Shown piece after piece: positions 8,045 to 17,811 of a stretch of 63,751 nt of DNA. How positions within the stretch are numbered: position 1 is the stretch's first letter; the number at the start of each line of letters is the position of its first letter. The DNA lies in contig JAPPJY010000040.1 of the NCBI GenBank assembly GCA_028874335.1, positions 1 to 63,751 of the forward strand. Direction: 5' to 3'. The stretch is from Gemmatimonadota bacterium. Lineage in GTDB: Bacteria > Latescibacterota > UBA2968 > GCA-2709665. The translations under genes and the position numbers were made by a program. The notes below the pieces were generated by a model, which did not search any database, was not told the origin of the DNA, and saw only the letters and a program-made list of their open reading frames with translations.

Positions 8045-10066
8045 ATGGCGGAAAGCGCCGGAATACAGATTGACGGACGTCCGGGTGAATTCCCGTTTCC
8101 CGGTATCCCCGACGTGGGCGATGGGGGCGATGCCGCAATCTGGGTCGAAAAACACATCAGCCAGGGTGCATGCGCCTACCCCATCACGTCTTCCTCCATT
8201 CTGGGCGAGAAATACAGCGCGGTCGTATCCAACGGCGGGGTCAACCTCTGGGGCGACACCCTGATCTTCATAGAACCCGAGTCCGAGCACAGTTCGGCTT
8301 CAGCGGCCGAGGGTTTTTCCGTGGCCGGCGGCCGTGTCACGAACTTCACCTCCGGCCAGGGCCTCGTTCTGATGAAAGAGGTGCTGTACACCATCTCGGG
8401 CAAGCGTCTTCCGGCTGTCTTCCATATCGGCGCGCGCGCGCTGACGTCGCAATCGCTCAATGTACACGCCGGCCACGACGACATCATGGCCGTTGCCGAC
8501 TGCGGATGGGGCATCGTGTTCGCCCGGAACACGCAGGAGGTCATGGACACCACGCTCATCGCGCGCCGGGCCGCGGAAGCCTCCCAGACACCGTTCATGG
8601 TCGTACAGGATGGATTCCTCACAACCCATACGGTGCAGAACGTCGTGGCCATCGAGCCCGAACTCATGAAGCTTTTCGTCGGACGCCCGGAAGACAAGAT
8701 TCAGAATCTCATGGATGTCGACAATCCGATGATGAGCGGCGTTGTGCAGAACCAGGACAGCTACATGAAGGGTAAGATCGCCCAGCGGTATTTCTACGAT
8801 CGCGTGCCCAATGATCTCCAGGAGGCGATGCACGAATTCTACCGGATGACCGGAAGGCGTTACGGCATGATCGACGGTTACCGGCTGGAAGACGCCGAAT
8901 ACGTCATCGTGGGCATGGGAAGCATGCTCGAAACCGCGCTCACGGCCGTCGACTGGTTGCGGGAGACCGAAGATCTCAAGGTTGGCGCCCTTCACGTCAC
9001 GTCGTTCCGCCCGTTCCCGGGCGTCGAGATTGTTGAAGCCCTGAAACACGCAAAGGCGATATCCATTGTGGAACGCATGGACAACCCCCTTGCGCAGTCC
9101 AATCCGCTTACCGCCGAAATCAAGTCCGCCTTCTCCGATGCCGTTTGCGGCTCGAACGGTTATCCGCAGATCGAACGCATTCCCAGGATTCTCTCGGGCA
9201 TGGCGGGGCTGGGTAGCCGCGACGTGCGGCCGGGCGACTTCATTGCCACGGTCAGAAATATGCAGGCCGCAGAACCCCGCCGGAAGGATCTCTTCGTGCT
9301 CAATATCGAACACGATCTGGCCCTTCAGAGGCAGCCCGATCCCGGAACGCGGGAAGTCGGCGCCTTCGCCATGCGCGGGCACTCGATCGGCGGATACGGT
9401 TCCGTTACGACGAACAAGGTTATTGCCACGTTGCTGGCGAACCTGGGGCTTCACGTCCAGGCCTACCCTAAATACGGGTCGGAAAAGAAGGGTCTGCCCA
9501 CCACCTATTACCTTACCGCGGCCAACGAACACATCCGGACCCACTCGGAGCTGGAAGTCGTGGACTTCGTACCGCTCAACGATGTGAACGCCTTTAACAC
9601 CGCAAATCCGCTGGCCGGCGTTGTCGACGGGGGGATGGTCTTCATCCAGAGTCCCCACACCGAGGCGGAGAAGGTATGGGACAATGTTCCCGGTTGGGCC
9701 AAAAAGACATTCCGTACCAGAAACATCAAACCTCTCGCCCTTGACGCCGTCAAAATTGCCCTGGAGGAAGCGCCGTCGCCGGACCTGATGCAGCGTTTCC
9801 AGGGCATTGTTCTTCTGGGAATCTTCCTGAAACACACGCCGTTCCAGAAAGACCTGAATCTCACGGAAGACGAGTTGTTCGTCAACGTGGAAAACGCGGT
9901 CAACAAATACTGGGGAAGCAAGGGCAAGGGCGTCGTGGAGGCCAATATGGGCGCTATCAGGAGAGGATACCGGGAAGTATTCGAAGTCCCGAGGGAACTG
10001 ATAGAAAGCACAATCGATCAGGAGACGGACGAGCTTCCGGCCGGTCTGGTCTCGATCGGATGCTAA
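8045..10066 (+). CDS. pyruvate:ferredoxin oxidoreductase, alpha-gamma part (NifJ N-terminal half)
   Basis: A 673-residue protein equivalent to domains I-III of a one-piece NifJ-type enzyme, which oxidises pyruvate with CoA to acetyl-CoA and CO2 and reduces ferredoxin. Residues 30-260 are the pyrimidine-binding domain (QGACAYPITSSSILGEKYSA, then FTSGQGLVLMKEVLY). Residues 280-410 are domain II, with VIVGMGSMLETA and FRPFPG. From about 420 it is the gamma domain (MRGHSIGGYGSVTTNKVIAT). The missing domains, ferredoxin-like and TPP-binding, are encoded by the next gene 124 bases downstream. Together they total 1220 residues, close to a normal NifJ. Pyruvate rather than another 2-oxoacid is inferred from resemblance to NifJ and from the pyruvate dehydrogenase neighbours. 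Confidence 0.9.
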   Translation: MAESAGIQIDGRPGEFPFPGIPDVGDGGDAAIWVEKHISQGACAYPITSSSILGEKYSAVVSNGGVNLWGDTLIFIEPESEHSSASAAEGFSVAGGRVTNFTSGQGLVLMKEVLYTISGKRLPAVFHIGARALTSQSLNVHAGHDDIMAVADCGWGIVFARNTQEVMDTTLIARRAAEASQTPFMVVQDGFLTTHTVQNVVAIEPELMKLFVGRPEDKIQNLMDVDNPMMSGVVQNQDSYMKGKIAQRYFYDRVPNDLQEAMHEFYRMTGRRYGMIDGYRLEDAEYVIVGMGSMLETALTAVDWLRETEDLKVGALHVTSFRPFPGVEIVEALKHAKAISIVERMDNPLAQSNPLTAEIKSAFSDAVCGSNGYPQIERIPRILSGMAGLGSRDVRPGDFIATVRNMQAAEPRRKDLFVLNIEHDLALQRQPDPGTREVGAFAMRGHSIGGYGSVTTNKVIATLLANLGLHVQAYPKYGSEKKGLPTTYYLTAANEHIRTHSELEVVDFVPLNDVNAFNTANPLAGVVDGGMVFIQSPHTEAEKVWDNVPGWAKKTFRTRNIKPLALDAVKIALEEAPSPDLMQRFQGIVLLGIFLKHTPFQKDLNLTEDELFVNVENAVNKYWGSKGKGVVEANMGAIRRGYREVFEVPRELIESTIDQETDELPAGLVSIGC

Positions 10067-10190
10067 CCGGTCGTTTCCAACCCGCCGACATCGTGATTCC
10101 GGTCGCGTGACGACGTGACGTCGATAGGAACGTAAACCCCAAAGATTCGGTCTGTTCACGAAATTATAGCCCGATCGGGAGTAAATAACC

Positions 10191-11834
10191 ATGTCGACCA
10201 ATGGCAAAAGCGATCCCGCCACGCTGCTGAGCGTCAGTTCACTGGAAGAAATGGACGAGGAGCCGATCTCCTCCTCCCCGCTCAACCTGCATACCCTCCT
10301 CGATATCGAAGACTTCAACGGAAGGGTCGTGGCCGGATACAATACGGGCATTGCCGAACAGGGGCTGCCCGCCGACGTTGGCGTTGCCCGGAGCCTGGTA
10401 GGGCCGGGTACGGGCGCCCTTCGCGACTTCAGCTATATCGCCCCCGAGATCCCCGAGTTTATCCAGGAAAACTGCGTCGGATGCATGGACTGCGTCACTG
10501 AATGTCCGGATACGGCCATTCTCGGCAAAATTGCGACCCGCGAAGACCTGGACGCCGCGCTGGCCCGGACCAACGACCCGGAAAAGCGGGAATTCCTGCG
10601 CAACCAGTTTTCCGAAACCTCAAAGTATTACAAGAACTTTGAGAAGAAGGGCAAGGAAGGCGCCTACTTCGGCATTTTCATCGATCCCACCAAGTGCAAG
10701 GGTTGCGCCGAGTGCGTCGAAGTCTGCGCGGACAAAGACGCGTTGAAGATGGTTACGAAGACGGAAGACAACCTGGAGGAATTCCGAGCCGCCTGGGACT
10801 TCCACAACGACCTGCCTGAATCTCCCAGCGAATATATCCTCGAAAAGTCCGTTCAGGACATGATGCTGGCCGAACGATCGCTCCTCTACGTGGGCGGCGC
10901 CGGATCCTGCATGGGCTGTGGTGAAGCCACGGCCCTGCGCATGATGCTGGCTTCCACGGGCTATCTGCACGGGCCGGAGAACATCGGCCTCGTCGCATCC
11001 ACCGGCTGCAACACCGTCTACACCTCCACCTATCCATACAACCCCTACACGGTGCCCTGGACCAACTCCCTCTTCGAAAACGGGCCCACCGATGCCATGG
11101 GCGTGCGTGCCCGCTGGGACCAGATGGGTTGGCAGGACAAGAAGATCTGGGTCATCGGCGGAGACGGGGCCATGCTGGATATCGGTTTCCAGGCGCTCTC
11201 ACGGATGCTCATGTCCGGAATGGATATCAACGTCCTGGTCCTGGATACCCAGGTCTACTCCAATACCGGCGGACAGGCCTCCACTTCAAGTTACATGGGG
11301 CAGAACACCAAAATGTCCGTCCACGGCTCCGCCGTTCCCGGGAAAACCGAACGCCGCAAGGAACTCGGCCAGATCTGCATGATGCATCCGGACACCTTCG
11401 TGGCCCAGACCATCTGCAGCCTGCAGAACCACTTTTACCGCGCCATCGCCGCGGCCAACGAATTCGACGGCCCGGCCGTCATCAACGTTTTCACCACGTG
11501 CCAGCCCGAACACGGCGTGGGAGACCACCTGGCCGGACACCAGGCCAAACTGGCCATGGAGTCCAGGGCATTCCCCATCTTCATCTACGATCCGCGCAAG
11601 GGAGAACGCATCAAGGAGCGACTGGATCTCCGGGGGAACCCCGCCGTCAAGGACGACTGGTATACCATTCGCAAGACCGGCGAAACCGTCGACTTTGTTA
11701 CTTTCGCCCGGACCGAAGGGCGTTTCGCCAAGCACTTCGACAAAGACGGAAACCCTTCCGAAACCTTGATGGCCGCCCAGGAAGACCGCCGGCAGAACTG
11801 GCGCATGCTCCAGGAGATGGCCGGCATTATCTGA
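10191..11834 (+). CDS. pyruvate:ferredoxin oxidoreductase, ferredoxin-beta part (NifJ C-terminal half)
   Basis: A 547-residue protein completing the split enzyme. Around residue 100 is a first 4Fe-4S motif, CVGCMDCVTECP, and about 75 residues later a second, CKGCAECVEVCADKDA. The beta domain holds the proximal-cluster cysteines (SCMGCGEATALRMM and STGCNTVYTS). Its thiamine diphosphate motif is GGDGAMLDIGFQALS, followed by LDTQVYSNTGGQ. The start ATG follows CGGGAG. The first 85 residues have no clear counterpart in NifJ and may mediate assembly with the other chain. A strong terminator follows, separating this pair from the pyruvate dehydrogenase genes. Confidence 0.92.
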   Translation: MSTNGKSDPATLLSVSSLEEMDEEPISSSPLNLHTLLDIEDFNGRVVAGYNTGIAEQGLPADVGVARSLVGPGTGALRDFSYIAPEIPEFIQENCVGCMDCVTECPDTAILGKIATREDLDAALARTNDPEKREFLRNQFSETSKYYKNFEKKGKEGAYFGIFIDPTKCKGCAECVEVCADKDALKMVTKTEDNLEEFRAAWDFHNDLPESPSEYILEKSVQDMMLAERSLLYVGGAGSCMGCGEATALRMMLASTGYLHGPENIGLVASTGCNTVYTSTYPYNPYTVPWTNSLFENGPTDAMGVRARWDQMGWQDKKIWVIGGDGAMLDIGFQALSRMLMSGMDINVLVLDTQVYSNTGGQASTSSYMGQNTKMSVHGSAVPGKTERRKELGQICMMHPDTFVAQTICSLQNHFYRAIAAANEFDGPAVINVFTTCQPEHGVGDHLAGHQAKLAMESRAFPIFIYDPRKGERIKERLDLRGNPAVKDDWYTIRKTGETVDFVTFARTEGRFAKHFDKDGNPSETLMAAQEDRRQNWRMLQEMAGII

Positions 11835-11872
11835 AGACACGTTGTACACAATTCAACGGATCGCTGTACGTA

Positions 11873-11907
11873 AAGCCTCCGGTGGCGCGCCTCCGGGGGC
11901 TTTTTTC
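11873..11907 (+). terminator. rho-independent terminator after the PFOR genes
   Basis: The stem AAGCCTCCGG pairs with CCTCCGGGGGCTT (with G-U pairs) around a short GC loop and is followed by six T residues. Confidence 0.8.
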
Positions 11908-11943
11908 TTGTTTCCGCCCAAGCCGCGCGAAAGGGCAACAAAT

Positions 11944-11972
11944 TTGACTTTTCGCGCATCTACCGGTAAATT
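11944..11972 (+). promoter_or_regulatory. candidate promoter of the pyruvate dehydrogenase genes
   Basis: TTGACT, a 17-base spacer, then TAAATT, located between the PFOR terminator and the aceE start at 12043. This fits independent transcription of the two pyruvate-oxidising systems. Confidence 0.4.
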
Positions 11973-12042
11973 CAGGGGCCGATTGGTCGGTGTGAGGTTG
12001 TAAGTTAGGGTTTATGTATAAGAGAGGCTGACGAGGACGCAA

Positions 12043-14745
12043 ATGTCTGACAAAGTCGTTCGAGTTCCATCCCGAGACGTCGACCCCGCCGAGACCCAGG
12101 ACTGGATCGAATCGCTCGACTACGCTCTGAAAAACTACGGTCCGGACCGGGTGCGCTTCCTGTTCAAGAAAATCGAAGAGTGGGCGAACCGTGCGGACGT
12201 CGTCATCCCGTTCAGCGCCAATACGCCCTATGTCAACACGATTCCCGTGGACCAGCAGCATCCGTACCCGGGCAACCGCGAAATCGAACGCCGTATCAAG
12301 AGCATCATCCGATGGAACGCAATGGCAATGGTGGTACGGGCCAACCGGGAATACGACGGGATCGGCGGCCACATTTCCACCTATGCATCGGCCGCCACGC
12401 TGCTCGAGGTGGGTTTCGACCACTTTTTTCACGGCCGTGGCAACGGATTCGTGGGCGACCAGGTGTATTTCCAGGGGCACGCCGCGCCGGGTGTCTACGC
12501 CCGGGCGTTCCTCGAAGGGAGGATCGACGAGCAAGCCCTGGAAAATTTCCGCAGGGACCTCCGGCGTCCGGGCGGGCTGTCCTCCTATCCTCACCCATGG
12601 CTGATGCCCGACTTCTGGGAATACCCCACCGTGTCCATGGGCCTTTCGCCGATTATGGGCATCTATCACGCGCGGTTCAACCGCTACCTGGAAGATCGGG
12701 GCCTCAAGGATACCTCCGGCTCCCACGTGTGGGTCTTCATGGGCGACGGCGAAACCGACGAGCCCGAATCCCTCGGCGCAATCACCCTGGCGTCCAGGGA
12801 AAAGCTGGACAACCTCATCTTCGTGATCAACTGCAATCTCCAGCGGCTTGACGGGCCCGTACGCGGCAACGGCAAGATCATTCAGGAATTGGAAGCCGCC
12901 TTCCGCGGCGCCGGCTGGAACGTCATCAAAGTCATCTGGGGAGACGACTGGGACCCGCTGCTGGATCGTGACCACGACGGCATCCTGGTGCAGCGCATGA
13001 ACGAAGTGGTGGACGGCCAATACCAGAAATATACCGTTGAATCGGGCGAATATATCCGCGAAGATTTCTTCGGCACGCATCCCAGTCTGCTGGATATGGT
13101 CGACCACCTTTCGGACGAACAGCTGCAGAAGATGCGACGCGGCGGGCACGACCCGGAAAAAGTCTTCGCCGCCTACAGGTCGGCCGTGGAGCACCGGGGA
13201 TCACCCACCGTCATCCTGGCGAAGACAATCAAGGGGTACGGGGTTGGCGAATCCGGCGAGGGCCGGAACGTCACGCACCAGCAGAAGAAGTTGAACGAGG
13301 ACGAACTTCGGGAATTCCGGTCGCGCTTCGGTATCCCGATCTCCGACGACGAAGTCGCCGCCGCGCCTTTCTACCGGCCTCCTGATGACAGCCCCGAGAT
13401 AAGATACTTGAAGCGCCGCCGGGAGGAACTGGGCGGGTACCTGCCCTGCCGGCAGGTCAACACGGAACCTCTCGCCGTCCCCTCGCTGGACCTGTTCGAC
13501 GAATTCCTGAAGGGCACGCAGGGGCGGCAGGCGTCCACGACGATGGCCTTCGTCCGCATGTTCTCGAAGCTCCTGCGCGATCCCGACATCGGCAAGCTCA
13601 TCGTACCCATCATTCCGGACGAAGCCCGCACGTTCGGCATGGAACCGCTTTTCCGACAATGCGGAATCTACTCCCGCGTCGGCCAGCTCTACGAGCCGGT
13701 CGACGCCGACAGGCTGCTGTATTACCGGGAAGTCAGGGAAGGCCAGATTCTGGAAGAAGGAATCAACGAAGCCGGTTCCATGTGCTCGTTCATCGCCGCC
13801 GGCACCGCCTATGCGACCTGCGGCGTGAACACCATCCCGTTTTTCATCTACTACTCCATGTTCGGCTTTCAGCGCATCGGCGATCTGATCTGGGCCGCCG
13901 CGGACATGCGCTGCAAGGGGTTCCTCCTGGGCGGCACGGCCGGCCGGACGACGTTGAACGGCGAGGGCCTCCAACACCAGGACGGCCACAGCCACGTACT
14001 GGCCAACACCGTACCCAATCTGCTCACCTACGATCCAGCCTATGCTTACGAAATCGCGGTCATCGTCCAGGACGGGATCCGGCGGATGTACAGCGAGCAG
14101 GAAGACATCTTCTACTATCTGACGCTGGGAAACGAACCCTACGACATGCCGGCCATGCCCGAGGGCGCCGCAAAAGGCATCATCAGAGGCATATATAAAA
14201 TCGAGGAGGCGTCGCTGGAAAACGCGGCGCACCAGGTTCAACTGTTCGGCAGCGGCGCTATCCTGAGAGAGGCCATTCGCGCCCGGCGCATTCTGGCTGA
14301 GAGATATGACATCTCCGCGCAGGTTTGGAGCGTCACCAGCTACAAGGAACTGCGACGAGACGCCCTCGAAACCGAGCGCTGGAACCGATTACACCCGTCG
14401 GAACCGGCGCGCAAGCCCTACATCGCGGAAGTACTGGAAGACGCCAGCGGCCCCATCGTGGCTGCTTCCGATTACATGAAAATCCTGCCCGACATGATCC
14501 GACCCTGGGTGCCGCTGGATCTGGTCGCGCTGGGTACCGACGGTTTTGGGAGAAGCGACACCAGGGAGGCGCTTCGTCGGCACTTCGAAGTCGATGCCGA
14601 GTCCATCGCCGTTGCCACGCTCCACGCCCTCGCCAGCCAGGGGAGGATCGGACCGGAGCGGGTTGCGCGCGCCATCGAGGACCTTGGCGTCGACCCCGAC
14701 AAAGCGAATCCCGTCGCGGCCGGCCCAACATTGAGTTACGGATAG
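12043..14745 (+). CDS. aceE: pyruvate dehydrogenase E1, homodimeric type
   Basis: A 900-residue thiamine-dependent E1 of the pyruvate dehydrogenase complex, the long single-chain type found in Proteobacteria and Actinobacteria rather than the alpha/beta heterotetramer. The N-terminus has the family segment ANTPYVNTIPVDQQHPYPG. The TPP motif begins near residue 234 (MGDGETDEPESLG) and closes with VINCNLQRLDGPVRGNGKI. Later features include LAKTIKGYGVGESGEGRNVTHQ and the transketolase-like segment TAGRTTLNGEGLQHQDGHS. It decarboxylates pyruvate and acetylates the lipoyl group of the E2 encoded 93 bases downstream. Length and motifs are normal. Confidence 0.96.
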   Translation: MSDKVVRVPSRDVDPAETQDWIESLDYALKNYGPDRVRFLFKKIEEWANRADVVIPFSANTPYVNTIPVDQQHPYPGNREIERRIKSIIRWNAMAMVVRANREYDGIGGHISTYASAATLLEVGFDHFFHGRGNGFVGDQVYFQGHAAPGVYARAFLEGRIDEQALENFRRDLRRPGGLSSYPHPWLMPDFWEYPTVSMGLSPIMGIYHARFNRYLEDRGLKDTSGSHVWVFMGDGETDEPESLGAITLASREKLDNLIFVINCNLQRLDGPVRGNGKIIQELEAAFRGAGWNVIKVIWGDDWDPLLDRDHDGILVQRMNEVVDGQYQKYTVESGEYIREDFFGTHPSLLDMVDHLSDEQLQKMRRGGHDPEKVFAAYRSAVEHRGSPTVILAKTIKGYGVGESGEGRNVTHQQKKLNEDELREFRSRFGIPISDDEVAAAPFYRPPDDSPEIRYLKRRREELGGYLPCRQVNTEPLAVPSLDLFDEFLKGTQGRQASTTMAFVRMFSKLLRDPDIGKLIVPIIPDEARTFGMEPLFRQCGIYSRVGQLYEPVDADRLLYYREVREGQILEEGINEAGSMCSFIAAGTAYATCGVNTIPFFIYYSMFGFQRIGDLIWAAADMRCKGFLLGGTAGRTTLNGEGLQHQDGHSHVLANTVPNLLTYDPAYAYEIAVIVQDGIRRMYSEQEDIFYYLTLGNEPYDMPAMPEGAAKGIIRGIYKIEEASLENAAHQVQLFGSGAILREAIRARRILAERYDISAQVWSVTSYKELRRDALETERWNRLHPSEPARKPYIAEVLEDASGPIVAASDYMKILPDMIRPWVPLDLVALGTDGFGRSDTREALRRHFEVDAESIAVATLHALASQGRIGPERVARAIEDLGVDPDKANPVAAGPTLSYG

Positions 14746-14838
14746 ACGTGTCACTTGCCGGATTCAGGTTTCCATCAGGCGATCTGTTTCCGGGGGAAAA
14801 CCCCAGCGACGCTTGCGGCACCTGAAAAAGGAGGAACC

Positions 14839-16131
14839 GTGGCGGATGAGATCAGACTTCCGGACCTTGGCGAAGGCATCGATCAGGGCGACGTGGTGCG
14901 CATCCTGGTTTCGGAAGGAGATTCAATCGCGGTCGATCAACCCGTCATCGAACTGGAAACCGACAAGGCGCTGGTTGAAGTTCCATCGTCAGTTGCCGGA
15001 ACCGTCGCTACGGTCAACGTCAGCAGTGGCGAAAGCATCTCGCCCGGCGCCGTGCTCGTCACCGTCAACGCGGAACAGGCGGGCGATACCCCGGAAGCCG
15101 TGCGGGAATCGCACGCGAAGGACAAGAACGAACAGCAGCCTCCCACGGACGCGCCGGCGGAACGGCGAGCGCCACCCGATCCGGTGAACGCGGACACGGA
15201 CGAAGAAACGCCCGCCGTCGTGGAATCCTCAAGCGTCACCGTGCCGGCCGCTCCTTCCGTACGGCGGTTCGCACGGGAACTCGGCGTCGATCTCCAGCAG
15301 GTTCCGGGCAGCGGAGCGGGAGGACGGATCACCCGTGACGACGTGAAGAGCTATGTACAGTCCTCCCTGAACGAAGCAGCGCAGGCAGGGCCCGTCGTCG
15401 CGCCGGACCTGCCGGACTTCACCCGATGGGGCCACGTCGAGCGACAGCCCCTGCCCGGGGTCCGCAGGGCCATTGCGCAGAACGTGGGCACGGCCTGGGC
15501 GCAGGTACCCCACGTCACGCAGTTCGACCGGGCCGACGTGACGGACCTGGAAGCTTTCAGGCAGCGACACAAGGCCAGTACAGATGCCCGGGGCGGCAAG
15601 CTCACGCCCACGCCCTTTGCAATGAAAGCCGTCGTCAACGCGCTGAAGGCCTTCCCGCAATTCAACGCCAGCCTGGACCTGGCCGCGGGACAACTCGTTC
15701 TCAAGCGCTACTATCACATCGGCGTTGCTGTTGATACGGACAGGGGCCTTCTCGTGCCGGTTGTCCGCGACGTCGACCGGAGAGGCATTTTCGAGCTGGC
15801 CATTCAACTCGACGATCTCGCCCGCCGCACGCGAGAGGGACGGGCCGACCTCGAAGAGCTCCAGGGCGGCACCTTTACCGTCACCAACCTGGGAAGCATC
15901 GGCGGAACTTCCTTTACCCCCATCGTCAACTTCCCCGAAGTCGCCATACTCGGCATGGGACGGTCCCGGCAGGAACCCGTCGTGCGCAACGGACGTATCG
16001 AAGCCCGTCTCATCATGCCCATCTGCCTGTCATACGACCATCGCGTCGTGGATGGCGCCGACGGCGCACGATTCACAAGACATCTGGTTGAATCCCTGGA
16101 GAATCCGGAGCGCATGCTCCTCGGGGGATGA
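14839..16131 (+). CDS. aceF: dihydrolipoamide acetyltransferase, E2 of pyruvate dehydrogenase
   Basis: A 430-residue E2. The frame is open from 14755, but GTG at 14839 follows AAAGGAGG and begins the lipoyl domain directly. One lipoyl domain is present (residues 3-78) with K43 in ETDKALVEV as the lipoylation site. A hydrophilic linker follows. The peripheral subunit-binding domain is near residues 140-175 (PSVRRFARELGVDL, GAGGRITRDDV), and the catalytic CAT domain is C-terminal with the HRVVDGADGARF active-site motif. It carries the acetyl group from E1 to CoA. A single lipoyl domain is at the low end for AceE-type complexes, which often have two or three. Confidence 0.94.
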   Translation: MADEIRLPDLGEGIDQGDVVRILVSEGDSIAVDQPVIELETDKALVEVPSSVAGTVATVNVSSGESISPGAVLVTVNAEQAGDTPEAVRESHAKDKNEQQPPTDAPAERRAPPDPVNADTDEETPAVVESSSVTVPAAPSVRRFARELGVDLQQVPGSGAGGRITRDDVKSYVQSSLNEAAQAGPVVAPDLPDFTRWGHVERQPLPGVRRAIAQNVGTAWAQVPHVTQFDRADVTDLEAFRQRHKASTDARGGKLTPTPFAMKAVVNALKAFPQFNASLDLAAGQLVLKRYYHIGVAVDTDRGLLVPVVRDVDRRGIFELAIQLDDLARRTREGRADLEELQGGTFTVTNLGSIGGTSFTPIVNFPEVAILGMGRSRQEPVVRNGRIEARLIMPICLSYDHRVVDGADGARFTRHLVESLENPERMLLGG

Positions 16132-16194
16132 ACCCGTTCAGACGACCCTGCGGACCGCATCACGGCCGTCCGCGTACCCTCGTCCGGAGCGACC

Positions 16195-17613
16195 ATGCCG
16201 AATGGCACCCACAAGACCGACCTCCTCGTCATCGGCGGCGGGCCGGGCGGCTACGCCGCCGCGTTCAGATCGGCGGACCTCGGAATCCCGGTTACGCTGG
16301 TCGAAGCCGACGACCGGCTCGGAGGAACATGCCTGCTCCGCGGCTGCATCCCGTCGAAGGCCCTGCTGCACGCCGCGGGCCTGATTTCGGAGTCCCGTGA
16401 AGCGGCAGCCTTTGGATTGACGTTTTCCGAACCGGAAATCGATCTCGAAAAGATGCGCGGCTGGAAAGACGGAATTCTCGCGAATCTCTCGCGAGGCCTC
16501 GACGGATTGTGCCGGCGGCGCCGTATCAGGCGCATCCGAGGTCGAGCAGCATTCGAGTCTTCCCGGCGGATCCGCGTCTCCGGAGGCGACGGCGTCTCGC
16601 AAATCGACTTCGTGCATGCCATCGTCGCCACGGGGTCCCGGCCGGCAGTGCCCCCTGTTTTCGACGTCGACAGTCCGAAGATCCTGGATTCGGACAGGGC
16701 GCTCGAACTGGAGAACGTCCCCGATCGCCTGCTTGCCGTAGGCGGAGGGATCGTCGGCCTCGAACTGAGTACCGTCTACGCCCGGCTGGGAAGCCGGGTG
16801 ACGCTGGTCGAGATCACCGGCGGCCTCCTTCCCGGTGTGGACCGGGACCTGGTCAAACCCCTGCAAAAGTACCTCGAGGGCATTTTTGACGGCATCCATG
16901 TCAACACCGCCGTCGCCTCCCTGGAGGAAAGTGATAACGGGATAACCGCGGGCTTTGAAGGGGACCTCGAAGCAAGCGCGCAGGCCTTCGACAACATCCT
17001 GCTCTCGGCCGGACGGGTTCCGAACACCCGGGACCTGGGGCTGGAGAACACGCGGGTCGGCCTCACGAATTCCGGGTTCATCGTCGTCGACGCACACATG
17101 CGTACGGCCGACACCCGCATCTTCGCCCTTGGAGACGTGGTGGATGGTCCCGGGCTCGCCCACAAGGCCGCCCACCAGGGGAAAGTCGCCGCCGAAGTGA
17201 TCGCCGGGCAACCGGCGGCCTTCGATAGCATCGTCCCCTCTGTTGTCTACACGGATCCCGAGATCGCGTGGTGCGGCCTCACCGAAACCGACGCGCGGGC
17301 GCAGGACCGCCCTGTGAAAACCGCACGCTTTCCCTGGGCCGCCTCAGGCCGGGCGGCAACGCTCGGCCGAACCGAGGGGCTTACGAAACTGGTTTTCGAC
17401 CCGGAAACCGGCCGAATTCTGGGGGCGGGAATCGTCGGCCCCAACGCCGGTGAACTCGTCGCCGAAGCCGTCCTCGGCATTGAAATGGGCGCTGTCGCCG
17501 AAGACCTCGCGCACACGATCCACCCCCATCCTTCCCTCTCCGAATCCCTGGGCATCGCCGCCGAGATCCACCTGGGTACGGCGACCGACCTGTACATTCC
17601 CAAAAAGAGATAG
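16195..17613 (+). CDS. lpdA: dihydrolipoamide dehydrogenase, E3
   Basis: A 472-residue flavoprotein that reoxidises dihydrolipoamide with NAD. It has the FAD-binding GGGPGGY motif at residues 14-20 and the redox disulphide C46/C51 in GGTCLLRGCIPSK. The NAD-binding GGGIVGLELSTVY lies near residue 183, the second FAD motif in IFALGDV, and the catalytic His/Glu pair in HPHPSLSES near the C-terminus. It is the third gene of the E1-E2-E3 cluster, 63 bases after aceF. All key residues are intact. Confidence 0.95.
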   Translation: MPNGTHKTDLLVIGGGPGGYAAAFRSADLGIPVTLVEADDRLGGTCLLRGCIPSKALLHAAGLISESREAAAFGLTFSEPEIDLEKMRGWKDGILANLSRGLDGLCRRRRIRRIRGRAAFESSRRIRVSGGDGVSQIDFVHAIVATGSRPAVPPVFDVDSPKILDSDRALELENVPDRLLAVGGGIVGLELSTVYARLGSRVTLVEITGGLLPGVDRDLVKPLQKYLEGIFDGIHVNTAVASLEESDNGITAGFEGDLEASAQAFDNILLSAGRVPNTRDLGLENTRVGLTNSGFIVVDAHMRTADTRIFALGDVVDGPGLAHKAAHQGKVAAEVIAGQPAAFDSIVPSVVYTDPEIAWCGLTETDARAQDRPVKTARFPWAASGRAATLGRTEGLTKLVFDPETGRILGAGIVGPNAGELVAEAVLGIEMGAVAEDLAHTIHPHPSLSESLGIAAEIHLGTATDLYIPKKR

Positions 17614-17766
17614 CGTTTCAACAGCGGCCTCAACCCGTTGAATTCCCCCAATTGCCTTGTCTCACGGCTCTCGCGCTCTCATGCTAATCCGTATCACCTT
17701 GCGAGGAGCCGCGTACCCAATACTTGATGCGATTCAGTGCTTCGGCACGCAGGAGTTTTATTGCCA

Positions 17767-17798
17767 AATGTCAGATTAATTAATATATTTCTGACATT
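17767..17798. promoter_or_regulatory. inverted repeat upstream of the AbiEi-like antitoxin gene
   Basis: Nine-base arms AATGTCAGA and TCTGACATT, exact reverse complements, flank a 14-base AT-rich spacer. The right arm ends 13 bases before the ATG at 17812, next to the GGAGG site. AbiEi-type antitoxins are known to repress their own operons by binding inverted repeats here, so this is a probable operator. Confidence 0.6.
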
Positions 17799-17811
17799 CA
17801 GGAGGTTGATC

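Noticed and set aside
8300..10351. A 683-codon minus-strand frame opposite the PFOR alpha-gamma gene
   Set aside because: Shadow of a conserved enzyme; no recognisable domain and no ribosome site.
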